Positions 1 to 7,539 of a DNA stretch of 64,000 bases are shown here, piece by piece. A model generated the notes under the pieces. That model was not told the origin of the DNA, ran no database searches, and saw only the letters and a list, made by a program, of their open reading frames with translations. A program made the translations under genes and the position numbers. Where the stretch lies: NCBI RefSeq assembly GCF_002245215.1, contig NZ_NPMR01000001.1, positions 434,001 through 498,000 of the forward strand, written 5' to 3'. Every line of letters begins with the position of its first letter. Within the stretch, counting starts at the first letter, position 1. The stretch is from Microbacterium sp. Yaish 1. GTDB taxonomy: Bacteria > Actinomycetota > Actinomycetes > Actinomycetales > Microbacteriaceae.

Positions 1-220
1 AGCCCGCCGCGAGAACATCCGTCCCGTACCTGTCGTCCATGCTTCCTCCCGCCTCGGGCCTCACCAGCCGCGGGCCAGCGTAACCGCGGCCGTTCGCGTC
101 GCCGGGTATCCGCGCCGCGATTCCGCTGCCCGCCGATTCACAGTCCCGGCATAGGCTCGGACGCGACGCCCTCAATAGAGTGGAGACGAGGCCGGTCCTC
201 CGACCTCGGAAGGGGAACGG

Positions 221-2245
221 ATGCGCGTGCTCCGAGCGGTGACGCTCTCGATCGTGGCGAGCCTGATGTTCGTCGTGGGCGGCTCCGCCGCGGCCTGGGC
301 GACCGACCCGGTCGACCTCAGTTCGGGACGCGTCGTCGATCAGGCCGATGCGCTCTCCTCGGGCGAGGAGCGTGCCGTCACCGAGAGGCTCACCGCGCTG
401 AGCTCCGAAGCCGGCGTCGATCTGTGGGTCGTCTACGTCGACGCGTTCACCAGCCCGTCCGACGCCGAAGGCTGGGCCAACGCGGTCGCCGAACGCGGCG
501 GCCTCGGCGTGAACCAGTACGTGCTGGCGATCGCGACCGAGCAGCGCAACTTCTACCTGTCGGGCGACACCAACGGCCCGGTCGACGGCGACACGCTCGG
601 CACGATCGAGACCCGCGACATCCTTCCGGAGCTCCGTGCAGAGGATTGGGGCGGCGCGGCGTTCGCCGCGGCCGGAGGACTCGCGGCGGCGGTCGGCGGA
701 TCCGGCGGCGCGTCGGACGGCTCGGGCATCTCGGGCCTGACGATCGTCCTCGGGATCCTCGCCGTGGGCGCCGTGATCGCCGTCATCGTCGTGTTCGTCC
801 GCCGCCGACGCAGCGGGGCCGGCCCCGCCTCCGTCCGTGGCGCAGCGGCCGAGCCGATCGAGCAGCTCGCCCGGCGCTCCGCCAGCGCGCTCGTGGCAGC
901 CGACGACGCTATCCGGACGAGCGAGCAGGAGCTCGGATTCGCGACTGCGCAGTTCGGCGACGACGCAGCCGCTGCGTTCGCCGAGACGCTGGCTCAGGCG
1001 CGACGCGACCTCGATGAGGCGTTCTCGCTGCAGCAGCGCCTGGACGATGACCAGCCCGACACCGAGGCCGACGTCCGCGCCATCCACACCCGGATCCTCG
1101 AGCTGTGCGCGCACGCCGACTCCGAGCTGGATGCGCGTGCCGACGAGTTCGACCGTCTGCGCGACCTCGAGCAGAACGCTCCCGAGGCGCTCGTGCGCAT
1201 CCAGCAGGACCGGGTGTCCGCCGGTGACGGCCTCACCGCGGCGATCACCTCTCTCGAGCGGCTGCGGTCCGCCTATGCCCCCGAAGAGCTCGCGACGATC
1301 GGCGACAACCACGATCAGGCGCGCAGCCGACTGGCCTACGCGGATGACCAGCTCGCGGCGGCTCAACGATCGATCGCAGCAGGCGACGGCGCCAGCGCAG
1401 CCGTCTCGCTGCGCGCAGCCGAGGGAGCCGTCGCTCAAGCCGCCCAGTTGGAGGCCTCGGTCGAGAAGGTCGCCGCCGACCTGGCGACCGCCGAGCGCGA
1501 CGCCGCCGCGCTCATCACCGAGCTGGAGCAGGATGTCGCCGCCGCCGTCGGTGTCCCCGATCCCGACGGCGCACTCGCCGCGGTCGCTTCCGCCACCCGT
1601 CAGCAGATCGACGCCGCGCGCGCTCAGCTGACCGGCGAGCACCGCCGCCCGCAGGCGGCACAGTCCGCGCTCCTGGGTGCGAACTCCGCCATCGATGCCG
1701 CCCTCGCCGGCGCCCGGGATGCCGCTCAGCGCGCCGCCCGCGCACGACAGACGCTCGAACAGCAGCTGCAGCAGGCCCGCGCCCAGGTCTCCGCCGCGGA
1801 GGACTACATCGGCACGAGGCGCGGCGCTGTCGGAGCGACAGCGCGGACGCGGATCGCGGAAGCACGGGCGTCGCTCGATCGCGCGGAGGCGACCGCGCAG
1901 ATCGAACCGGAACGCGCCCTGGCAGATGCCTCACGTGCGACGCAGCTGAGCGGCCTCGCGATCGACGCCGCCCGCACCGATGTCGGCGGGTTCGCGTCGG
2001 CCTCCCCCGGCTCGAACTCCAGCGGCATGATGGGTGCCATGATCGGCGGCATGGTGCTGAACTCGCTCCTCGGCGGAGGGTCGTCCGGGCGCCGCTCGTC
2101 GGGCTTCGGGGGCAGCGGCTTCGGCGGCGGCCTGGGCGGGTTCGGCGGATCGCGCGGCGGCTTCGGCGGCGGTTCCCGTGGCCGCAGCGGCGGCGGCGGG
2201 TTCGGTGGCGGCGGCCGCTCTCGCCGCGGCGGCGGCCGCTTCTGA
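221..2245 (+). CDS. TPM-domain membrane protein with Gly/Phe-rich tail
   Basis: A 674-residue envelope protein. A signal peptide (about 1-27, ending ..AAAWA) leads into a TPM domain (about 33-155), a fold found in YgcG-type proteins and in photosystem repair factors. A membrane segment lies near 173-194 and is followed by basic residues. A long Ala/Glu/Arg coiled-coil stretch runs from about 205 to 570, and the last 80 residues are rich in Gly, Phe, Ser and Arg. The TPM domain should face outward and the coiled coil the cytosol. A purine-rich SD lies just before the ATG. PspA follows 40 bases downstream on the same strand, so the pair probably serves envelope stress or membrane maintenance. 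The substrate is unknown. The family call rests on layout and is fairly secure. Confidence 0.85.
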   Translation: MRVLRAVTLSIVASLMFVVGGSAAAWATDPVDLSSGRVVDQADALSSGEERAVTERLTALSSEAGVDLWVVYVDAFTSPSDAEGWANAVAERGGLGVNQYVLAIATEQRNFYLSGDTNGPVDGDTLGTIETRDILPELRAEDWGGAAFAAAGGLAAAVGGSGGASDGSGISGLTIVLGILAVGAVIAVIVVFVRRRRSGAGPASVRGAAAEPIEQLARRSASALVAADDAIRTSEQELGFATAQFGDDAAAAFAETLAQARRDLDEAFSLQQRLDDDQPDTEADVRAIHTRILELCAHADSELDARADEFDRLRDLEQNAPEALVRIQQDRVSAGDGLTAAITSLERLRSAYAPEELATIGDNHDQARSRLAYADDQLAAAQRSIAAGDGASAAVSLRAAEGAVAQAAQLEASVEKVAADLATAERDAAALITELEQDVAAAVGVPDPDGALAAVASATRQQIDAARAQLTGEHRRPQAAQSALLGANSAIDAALAGARDAAQRAARARQTLEQQLQQARAQVSAAEDYIGTRRGAVGATARTRIAEARASLDRAEATAQIEPERALADASRATQLSGLAIDAARTDVGGFASASPGSNSSGMMGAMIGGMVLNSLLGGGSSGRRSSGFGGSGFGGGLGGFGGSRGGFGGGSRGRSGGGGFGGGGRSRRGGGRF

Positions 2246-2285
2246 CGACTTTCCCTCTTCCAGACCACCCACGAAAGGAACCCCG

Positions 2286-3020
2286 ATGGCAAAGCAGTCC
2301 ATCTTCGGTCGCATCTCGACGCTCGTGAAGGCGAACATCAACGCCCTCCTCGACCAGGCCGAGGACCCGCAGAAGATGCTCGACCAGCTCGTGCGGGACT
2401 ACACCAACTCGATCGCCGACGCCGAGTCTGCGATCGCCGAGACGATCGGCAACCTGCGCCTCCTCGAGCGCGACCACCAGGAAGACGTCCAGGCCGCGGC
2501 CGAGTGGGGCAACAAGGCCCTCGCGGCCAGCCGCAAGGCCGACGAGCTGCGCGCCGTGGGTAACACCGCTGACGCCGACAAGTTCGACAACCTGGCGAAG
2601 GTCGCGCTGCAGCGGCAGATCAGCGAGGAGAACGAGGCTCGCGCCATCGCGCCGACGATCGCGACCCAGACAGAGGTCGTCGAGAAGCTCAAGGACGGCC
2701 TCAACGGCATGAAGGTCAAGCTCGACCAGCTGCGCGCGAAGCGCTCCGAGCTGCTCGCGCGCGCCAAGACCGCCGAGGCGCAGAACCGCGTCCACGACGC
2801 CGTCAAGTCGATCGACGTGCTCGACCCCACGAGCGAGCTCGGACGCTTCGAAGACAAGGTGCGCCGCCAGGAGGCGCTCGCCGCCGGCAAGCAGGAGCTC
2901 GCCGCCTCGAGCCTCGACGCGCAGTTCGAGAGCCTCGAGGACGTCGGCCAGCTCACCGAGGTCGAGGCGCGGCTCGCCGCGCTGAAGACGGGCGGGGCCG
3001 CGGGCGCCATCGAGCGCTGA
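2286..3020 (+). CDS. pspA: PspA/IM30 family protein
   Basis: A 244-residue coiled-coil protein of the phage-shock PspA/Vipp1/IM30 family, which binds and stabilises the inner face of stressed membranes. The N-terminal helix (about 1-22, IFGRISTLVKANINALLDQA) is the membrane-binding segment, and the rest is long charged helices with the family's DPxKMLDQLVRDY pattern near 25-40. The start is the ATG with an AAAGGAA SD six to ten bases upstream; an upstream in-frame ATG lies inside the tail of the TPM gene and has no support. The gene is 40 bases after the TPM gene and is closed by a strong hairpin, so the two form a transcription unit. Confidence 0.93.
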   Translation: MAKQSIFGRISTLVKANINALLDQAEDPQKMLDQLVRDYTNSIADAESAIAETIGNLRLLERDHQEDVQAAAEWGNKALAASRKADELRAVGNTADADKFDNLAKVALQRQISEENEARAIAPTIATQTEVVEKLKDGLNGMKVKLDQLRAKRSELLARAKTAEAQNRVHDAVKSIDVLDPTSELGRFEDKVRRQEALAAGKQELAASSLDAQFESLEDVGQLTEVEARLAALKTGGAAGAIER

Positions 3021-3027
3021 GCCCCCG

Positions 3028-3069
3028 GCACCGGCGTCCGGGCCGGCTCTGCCGCCCGGATGCCGGTGC
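3028..3069 (+). terminator. Hairpin terminator after pspA
   Basis: A 16-bp stem (GCACCGGCGTCCGGGC pairing with GCCCGGATGCCGGTGC, with one G-U) closes a 10-base loop eight bases after the pspA stop. There is no U-tract, as is common in high-GC actinobacteria. It separates the TPM-pspA unit from the arginase gene. Confidence 0.75.
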
Positions 3070-3105
3070 TCGACCCGCCGACAACGCCCGACGAAGGACG
3101 AAGGA

Positions 3106-3954
3106 ATGACCCGATTCATCGTGGTCCCGCAATGGCAGGGCTCGCCCTCGACACGGTCGATGACCCTCATCGACGGCGCTGAGGCGATCGCGGGCGATCT
3201 CCCCCGCAGCGCGACCGTCCGGGTCGATGTGCCTGTCGAGGCCGGCGAGGCGCTCGGCAGCGGCATCCGGCGCTTCAGCTCGCTCCAGCGCACCCGCGAG
3301 CTGATCACGGCCGCCCTCGCGGAGGCCGACGACGTCGTGGCCGGCTCGAGCGGCGCGGGGCAGAGCGGGCACGCGGTGGTCGTCGGCGGCGACTGCGGGG
3401 TAGCCGTGCCGGCGATCGCGCACGCGGCCTCGCTGCATCCCGACATGGCCGTCGTCTGGTTCGACGCGCACGCCGACCTCCACACCCCCGAGTCGTCGCC
3501 GTCGGGGGCCTTCGGAGGCATGGCCCTGCGCGCGGTGTTCGACGCGACCCCGTTGTCACCGGATGCCGCGGTGCCCGCCGATCGCATCGTGCTGGCGGGT
3601 GCCCGCGAGTTCGACGATGCGGAGACCGACGTGGTGCGGGCCGCGGGTCTGACGCATCTCGGCGTCGACGAGCTGGCCGATCCGGCCCGCCTGGCCGAGG
3701 CGGTGGCGGCGACAGGCGCGGGATCGGTGTACGTCCACGTCGACCTCGACGTCCTCGACCCCGCGGCGATCACGGGGGTGAGCGCGGCCGTGCCGTTCGG
3801 GCTCGACATCCCGACGCTCACGAACGCGATCGGCGTGCTGCGCGGGCGACTCCCGCTCGTCGGCGCATCCGTCTCGGGGTTCGCCCCGCCGCACCCCGAA
3901 GCCGTCGTGGACGACATGGGTTCCGTGCTCCGGGTCGTCGGAGCCCTGGCGTGA
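3106..3954 (+). CDS. Arginase/ureohydrolase family protein with altered metal site
   Basis: A 282-residue ureohydrolase-superfamily protein (arginase, agmatinase, formiminoglutamase). Two of the three metal motifs are intact: DAHADL at 120-125 and DLDVLDP near 214. The first motif, normally GGDHS, reads GGDCG at 94-98, so the usual His ligand is Cys97. That may change metal use or activity, and the substrate cannot be assigned. A GAAGGA SD directly precedes the ATG. The stop overlaps the GTG start of the next gene by four bases, so the two are translationally coupled. The fold is secure; the arginase reaction itself is not. Confidence 0.8.
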   Translation: MTRFIVVPQWQGSPSTRSMTLIDGAEAIAGDLPRSATVRVDVPVEAGEALGSGIRRFSSLQRTRELITAALAEADDVVAGSSGAGQSGHAVVVGGDCGVAVPAIAHAASLHPDMAVVWFDAHADLHTPESSPSGAFGGMALRAVFDATPLSPDAAVPADRIVLAGAREFDDAETDVVRAAGLTHLGVDELADPARLAEAVAATGAGSVYVHVDLDVLDPAAITGVSAAVPFGLDIPTLTNAIGVLRGRLPLVGASVSGFAPPHPEAVVDDMGSVLRVVGALA

Positions 3955-4415
3955 GCGGCGTCCGCATGCCACCCGCCGGATGGCGGCAGCGAGCCGACGC
4001 GGCGGTCGCGCGTGGCGAGGCGCTGGATCGACTCATCCCCCGGATGCTGCTCGACTCCCCTTTCAGCGAGTTCGGCGCCCGCATCGGCACCGCTTTCGGA
4101 TTCGCCTGGGGAACGCTGTGGTCGACCGGCCGCGTCGAGCGCCGCCACGGACTGTGGGTTTTCCGCGGGATGCCGGGCTGGACATTCGGCCGCGGCGGCG
4201 TCTGCGTCGGATCGTGCTTCCTCACCGGCGACCGCGAGCCGAGCGAACGGATCCTCACGCACGAGGCCGTGCACGCGCGGCAGTGGCGGCGTTACGGGCT
4301 GCTCATGCCGCTGCTCTACCTGATCGCAGGACGCGATCCCCTGCGCAACCGATTCGAGATCGACGCGGGGCTCGCTGACGGCAACTACATCCCGCGGCGC
4401 GCCGAGACCCGCTGA
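3951..4415 (+). CDS. Hypothetical protein with HExxH motif
   Basis: A 154-residue protein starting at a GTG that overlaps the arginase-like stop (GTGA). It contains HEAVH at 104-108, followed by ARQW and a hydrophobic stretch (LLMPLLYLIAG), which resembles the zinc motif and membrane-near segment of small metallopeptidase-like proteins. No third metal ligand can be assigned with confidence. Close homologues in actinobacteria are often listed as hypothetical or misnamed Fe-S oxidoreductase; I see no Fe-S motif. Function is unknown, and coupling to the upstream gene suggests a shared role. Confidence 0.7.
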   Translation: MSGVRMPPAGWRQRADAAVARGEALDRLIPRMLLDSPFSEFGARIGTAFGFAWGTLWSTGRVERRHGLWVFRGMPGWTFGRGGVCVGSCFLTGDREPSERILTHEAVHARQWRRYGLLMPLLYLIAGRDPLRNRFEIDAGLADGNYIPRRAETR

Positions 4416-4421
4416 CGCGCC

Positions 4422-4883
4422 TCAGCGGGCGGTCGCGAGGCCGAAGCGTTCGGGCGTGTGGATCGACGCGGCGGACATTCCGCAGCGCGCGGTGAGGTGA
4501 TCGACGATGTCGACCGTGCCGAGGAACCCACCCAGCAAGTGCACACGAGTCGCCTTCGCGGCATCCGTGCACAGCATCTCGTCGGCCCACGCGGCGACGG
4601 CTCGGGAGAGCGCCTCGCCCGACCCGCAGCCGCGGCCCGAACCCGGAGCGCCGGTTCGGCGGGAACGGTCGAGCCAGGTCACGACCATGCGCGCCGGCGC
4701 CGACACGGTGCCGATCCACGCGGCGTCGGGCACCTCGATGAAGACCCGCCCGGTCGAGCACAGCGGCAGCGTTGCGAGAAGCGCCTCGAGCTCGGCGAGC
4801 GAGTGCTCGTCGGCCGTCACCAGGTGCTGCACCCGGACGTGCTTCGAGGCGCGACAGGCGGCGGCGCTGTGGAGCTGGGTCAT
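4422..4883 (-). CDS. Stand-alone siderophore-interacting protein (SIP) domain
   Basis: A 153-residue protein matching the C-terminal Rossmann-like half of siderophore-interacting proteins: VQHLVTADEHSLAELEALL near 18-36, then VFIEVPD, and HLLGGFLGTVD near 117. Full-length SIPs have about 280 residues with an N-terminal flavin domain that binds FAD and reduces ferric siderophores. That half is absent here, so this may supply NAD(P)H binding, work with a separate partner, or be a regulator. The upstream DNA carries a DtxR/IdeR-like palindrome over the promoter, so repression by iron is expected. The -10 TATAGT is so close that the mRNA leader would be about three bases. Confidence 0.75.
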   Translation of the reverse strand: MTQLHSAAACRASKHVRVQHLVTADEHSLAELEALLATLPLCSTGRVFIEVPDAAWIGTVSAPARMVVTWLDRSRRTGAPGSGRGCGSGEALSRAVAAWADEMLCTDAAKATRVHLLGGFLGTVDIVDHLTARCGMSAASIHTPERFGLATAR

Positions 4884-4906
4884 GATGACTCCACTATACC
4901 CGCGGT

Positions 4907-4925
4907 GTAGGCATGCCTTACCTAT
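4907..4925 (-). promoter_or_regulatory. DtxR/IdeR-like iron box over the SIP promoter
   Basis: Read on the minus strand, this 19-mer (ATAGGTAAGGCATGCCTAC) matches the DtxR/IdeR consensus TTAGGTTAGGCTAACCTAA at 13 positions, with both outer half-sites kept and a central AGGCATGCCT palindrome. It lies just upstream of a -10 TATAGT (4893-4898) and covers the spacer and -35 area, a position suited to repression when iron is plentiful. This is prediction from sequence only. Confidence 0.7.
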
Positions 4926-4956
4926 GTAGCCGAAACCGGACGGCTTCCCCGCGATC

Positions 4957-5679
4957 TCACATCAGGATGATGCGGCGCAGCTCGGCGAGCTCGTCGTCGG
5001 CGAGTCCGTGCGACCGGAGGTAGTCGGCCGGGGAACCGAATCGCTCGCGCAGGTCGTTCAGGAGCCCGCGCATCACCGGCGCCGGCGAGCGCGTGGCCAG
5101 ATCGACCAGCTGCGGAGCATCGGGATGGTGCGCGCGGAGATACGCGAGGATGGGCGCATTCCGCTCGGCCGGCAGCAACGTCTCCGTGCGCGCGTAGTCG
5201 TCGACGACGGCATCCTCGTCCACTCCGGCCGCCGCCAGGATCATCGCGATCGTCACACCGGTGCGGTCCTTGCCGATCGTGCAGTGCACGAGCACCGGCT
5301 GATCGGCGATGACCCCGCGGACGACCTCGAGCACGCGCGGAGCCGAATCGTCGACGAGCGAGCGATACATCGACTCGAGCGACATGTCGGCGCGGAACAG
5401 CGAGGCGACCGACCCCAGGAACAGCGGCACCCGCTGGGTCGCGATGGGGAGATCGCCGAGAACCGTGGGCTCGGAACGCACCTCGTCGTCGTCGCGGAGG
5501 TCGATGATGCGACGCAGCCCGAGCTCGCCGAGAGCGCGGCGCCCGGCGTCATCGACGCGGAAGAGGTTGCCCGACCGATAGAGCACGCCCGACCGGGTCG
5601 AGGTGCTTCCAGCTCGCAGCCCCCCGGTGTCGCGGAAGTTGAGCGCTCCCGGCACCGACAGCGACGCCGCGCCCGTCAT
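4957..5679 (-). CDS. Tyrosine-protein phosphatase (dual-specificity-like)
   Basis: A 240-residue cytosolic phosphatase. The active-site loop HCTIGKDRTG (132-141, nucleophile Cys133, phosphate-binding Arg139) is intact, and the N-terminal NFRDTGGLR (14-22) is typical of the Tyr_phosphatase3 family, which includes Mycobacterium PtpB. The general acid probably lies in the 75-105 loop. The GTG/ATG start overlaps the stop of the AhpD-like gene by four bases, so both are expressed from the leaderless promoter of that gene. The physiological substrate is unknown; phosphoproteins or phosphoinositides are possible in this family. Confidence 0.88.
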   Translation of the reverse strand: MTGAASLSVPGALNFRDTGGLRAGSTSTRSGVLYRSGNLFRVDDAGRRALGELGLRRIIDLRDDDEVRSEPTVLGDLPIATQRVPLFLGSVASLFRADMSLESMYRSLVDDSAPRVLEVVRGVIADQPVLVHCTIGKDRTGVTIAMILAAAGVDEDAVVDDYARTETLLPAERNAPILAYLRAHHPDAPQLVDLATRSPAPVMRGLLNDLRERFGSPADYLRSHGLADDELAELRRIILM

Positions 5680-6152
5680 CGGTCGGAACGCGGGAGCGGC
5701 GGCACGGGGTACCGACCCGCGATCGTCAGGCGGTTGAACGCGTTGATCGAGATGAACAACCAGCTCAGAGCGACGTACTCCGCCTCCGAGAACACCCCGC
5801 CGACGCGGTCGTAGAGCTCATCCGACACACCCTCGTCGGCGATGTGCACGTATGCTTCGGCCAGCTCGAGCGCCGTGCGCTCGCGCTCGTCGAAGACCCC
5901 CGACTCGCGCCAGGTCGCGAGCTGGGCGATCTCGTCGGCCGTCACACCGGCGGCCACCGCCCGGCCCACATGCACGCGAACGCAGTACGCGCAGCCGTTG
6001 AGCTGCGAGCTGTGGACGAGGGCGAGCTCCTTCAGACGCTCGTCGATGCCGGCATCCTGGGCGATGGTCCCCACCGTGCGGGCGAAGGCGTCGAGCGCGT
6101 CGTACGCCGGACGCGCCGCCTTGGCGAGGTGGATGCGCCGCTCGGGGTTCAT
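5676..6152 (-). CDS. Carboxymuconolactone decarboxylase/AhpD-like protein
   Basis: A 158-residue all-helical protein with the peroxidatic C-x2-C-x3-H signature (Cys54, Cys57, His61 in CAYCVRVH), characteristic of the AhpD-like branch of the carboxymuconolactone decarboxylase family. Such proteins reduce peroxides or relay thiol electrons. There is no SD. A TAGGGT hexamer (6159-6164) sits six bases before the ATG, which predicts a leaderless mRNA and fixes this start. It is the first gene of a two-gene unit with the tyrosine phosphatase. Confidence 0.88.
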   Translation of the reverse strand: MNPERRIHLAKAARPAYDALDAFARTVGTIAQDAGIDERLKELALVHSSQLNGCAYCVRVHVGRAVAAGVTADEIAQLATWRESGVFDERERTALELAEAYVHIADEGVSDELYDRVGGVFSEAEYVALSWLFISINAFNRLTIAGRYPVPPLPRSDR

Positions 6153-6207
6153 GCGTCAACCCTACCCACGGCGCTCCTGCTCCGCGCCAGAATGGAGCCC
6201 GTCCCCG

Positions 6208-7155
6208 ATGCGAAGGATGACCGTGCACGAAGACACGTTCGACGAGTTCTCGTTCCTGCCCGTCCAGGCTGCCGAAGCCGGTGTGCCGGCGCCCGTGGCG
6301 GAGCGGATGTTCACCTTCGCCCCCGACGGGCGCCCGGTCAGCGCGCTGCGACTCGGCGACGGCGACCCCGAGGTCACCCTGTTGCACGGCGCCGGCCTGA
6401 ATGCCCACACCTGGGACCGCACGGTGCTCGCGCTCGGTCGGCCGGCGCTGGCGTTCGACCTTCCTGGCCACGGCGACTCCGGGTGGCGCGACGACGCGGA
6501 TTACACGGGCCGGACCCTCGCGGACGACATCGCGCCCGCGATCGCGCAGTGGACGCAGAAGCCGCAGGTCGTCGTCGGTCAGTCGCTCGGAGGTCTGACA
6601 GCCGCAGCGCTCGCTGCGACGCATCCCGAGCTGGTCCGCGCCCTCGTGATCGTCGACATCGCGCCGGGCCTCGACCCCGCCGGAGCGGCGTCGCAGATCC
6701 GGCGGTTCTTCGCCGGGCCGACCAGCTGGGCTTCCCGCGCCGAGATGGTCGAGCGCGCGCTGTCCTTCGGTCTCGGTGGTGACCGCGCGGCGGCCGAGCG
6801 CGGCGTCTACCTCAACTCGCGCGTGCGCGACGACGGACGGGTGGAGTGGAAGCACCATTTCGCCCGCATCGCCAATGCGCTCGCGGCCGACCCGGGCGCC
6901 GCGGCCGCGGCATCCGATCGCCAGGATGCGCTTGCTCCGGCCCTCGCAGCATCGGGCTGGGACGACTTCGCCGCCGTGACGGTGCCCGTCACGCTCGTGC
7001 GCGGCACGCGGGGATATCTGACCGACGCCGACGTCGACCGGTTCGGCGAGCGCCTCCCCGAGGCGCGCATCGTGACGGTGGACTCCGGCCACAACGTGCA
7101 AGAGGAGCTGCCGACCGAGCTCGCCCGCATCATCCGCGACGCCGTCACCACCTGA
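6208..7155 (+). CDS. Alpha/beta hydrolase
   Basis: A 315-residue alpha/beta hydrolase. It has the oxyanion HGAG loop (60-63), nucleophile elbow GQSLGG (124-129, Ser126) and catalytic His in DSGHN near the C-terminus; the acid is probably in the TDADVDRF segment. A C-terminal helix rich in Glu and Leu closes the fold. The exact substrate cannot be read from sequence. The start is uncertain: the ATG at 6208 has a weak GGAG ten bases upstream, and a second in-frame ATG lies at 6217. It diverges from the AhpD-like gene with a gap of about 55 bases. Confidence 0.85.
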   Translation: MRRMTVHEDTFDEFSFLPVQAAEAGVPAPVAERMFTFAPDGRPVSALRLGDGDPEVTLLHGAGLNAHTWDRTVLALGRPALAFDLPGHGDSGWRDDADYTGRTLADDIAPAIAQWTQKPQVVVGQSLGGLTAAALAATHPELVRALVIVDIAPGLDPAGAASQIRRFFAGPTSWASRAEMVERALSFGLGGDRAAAERGVYLNSRVRDDGRVEWKHHFARIANALAADPGAAAAASDRQDALAPALAASGWDDFAAVTVPVTLVRGTRGYLTDADVDRFGERLPEARIVTVDSGHNVQEELPTELARIIRDAVTT

Positions 7156-7197
7156 CTCCCCCGCAAGCCGGTTTCCGGCCACCCGCCCTCTCGCCGA

Positions 7198-7382
7198 GCG
7201 CCGTGCCGCCAGCAGGCTGAGCCGCGTGAGCCGTCCACCGTCGTGCTGAACGAGCTGCTCAGCCTGTCGACGGGACACCGCGGAGGCCCGAGCCCCTGCC
7301 CGGGCGCCGTGCCGCCGACAGGCTCAACCGACCCGGGGCCGAGTCACGCGCCCCGCAGACCCCGCTCAGCCTGCGCACGGCC
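7198..7382. repeat. REP-like repeat cluster in a 384-base intergenic region
   Basis: The gap 7156-7539 has no gene. It holds four related copies of a short element. Two are direct: 7198-7224 and 7304-7330 share an exact 13-mer, GCGCCGTGCCGCC, followed by near-identical CAGGCTSA. Two are inverted: about 7258-7275, and 7364-7381, where GCTCAGCCTGCGCACGGC is the reverse complement of the same pattern. Alternating orientation allows hairpins. Such palindromic units are usually dispersed REP-type elements, and they may end transcription or protect mRNA. The rest of the gap holds a possible -10 (TAGGCT, 7457-7462) for the ABC operon, with a leader of about 70 bases. Confidence 0.6.
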
Positions 7383-7539
7383 CGCTCTCGATGAAATAGC
7401 GGGACGCCGTGCGACGCTAGAGGTCGGTGAATGCGTCTCGCGGTCGCGGCGGACCCTAGGCTGTATGCCGCACTGAGTTCGCGGACGCGCATCGGACAGC
7501 AACGATGCCACCGCCCTTGCGAAAGGAACCCTCCTCCAC

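Noticed and set aside
1515..4274. Very long open reading frame on the minus strand opposite the TPM, pspA and arginase genes
   Set aside because: Low-complexity Arg/Ala/Pro product typical of the antisense of high-GC genes; the plus-strand genes have clear families and ribosome sites.
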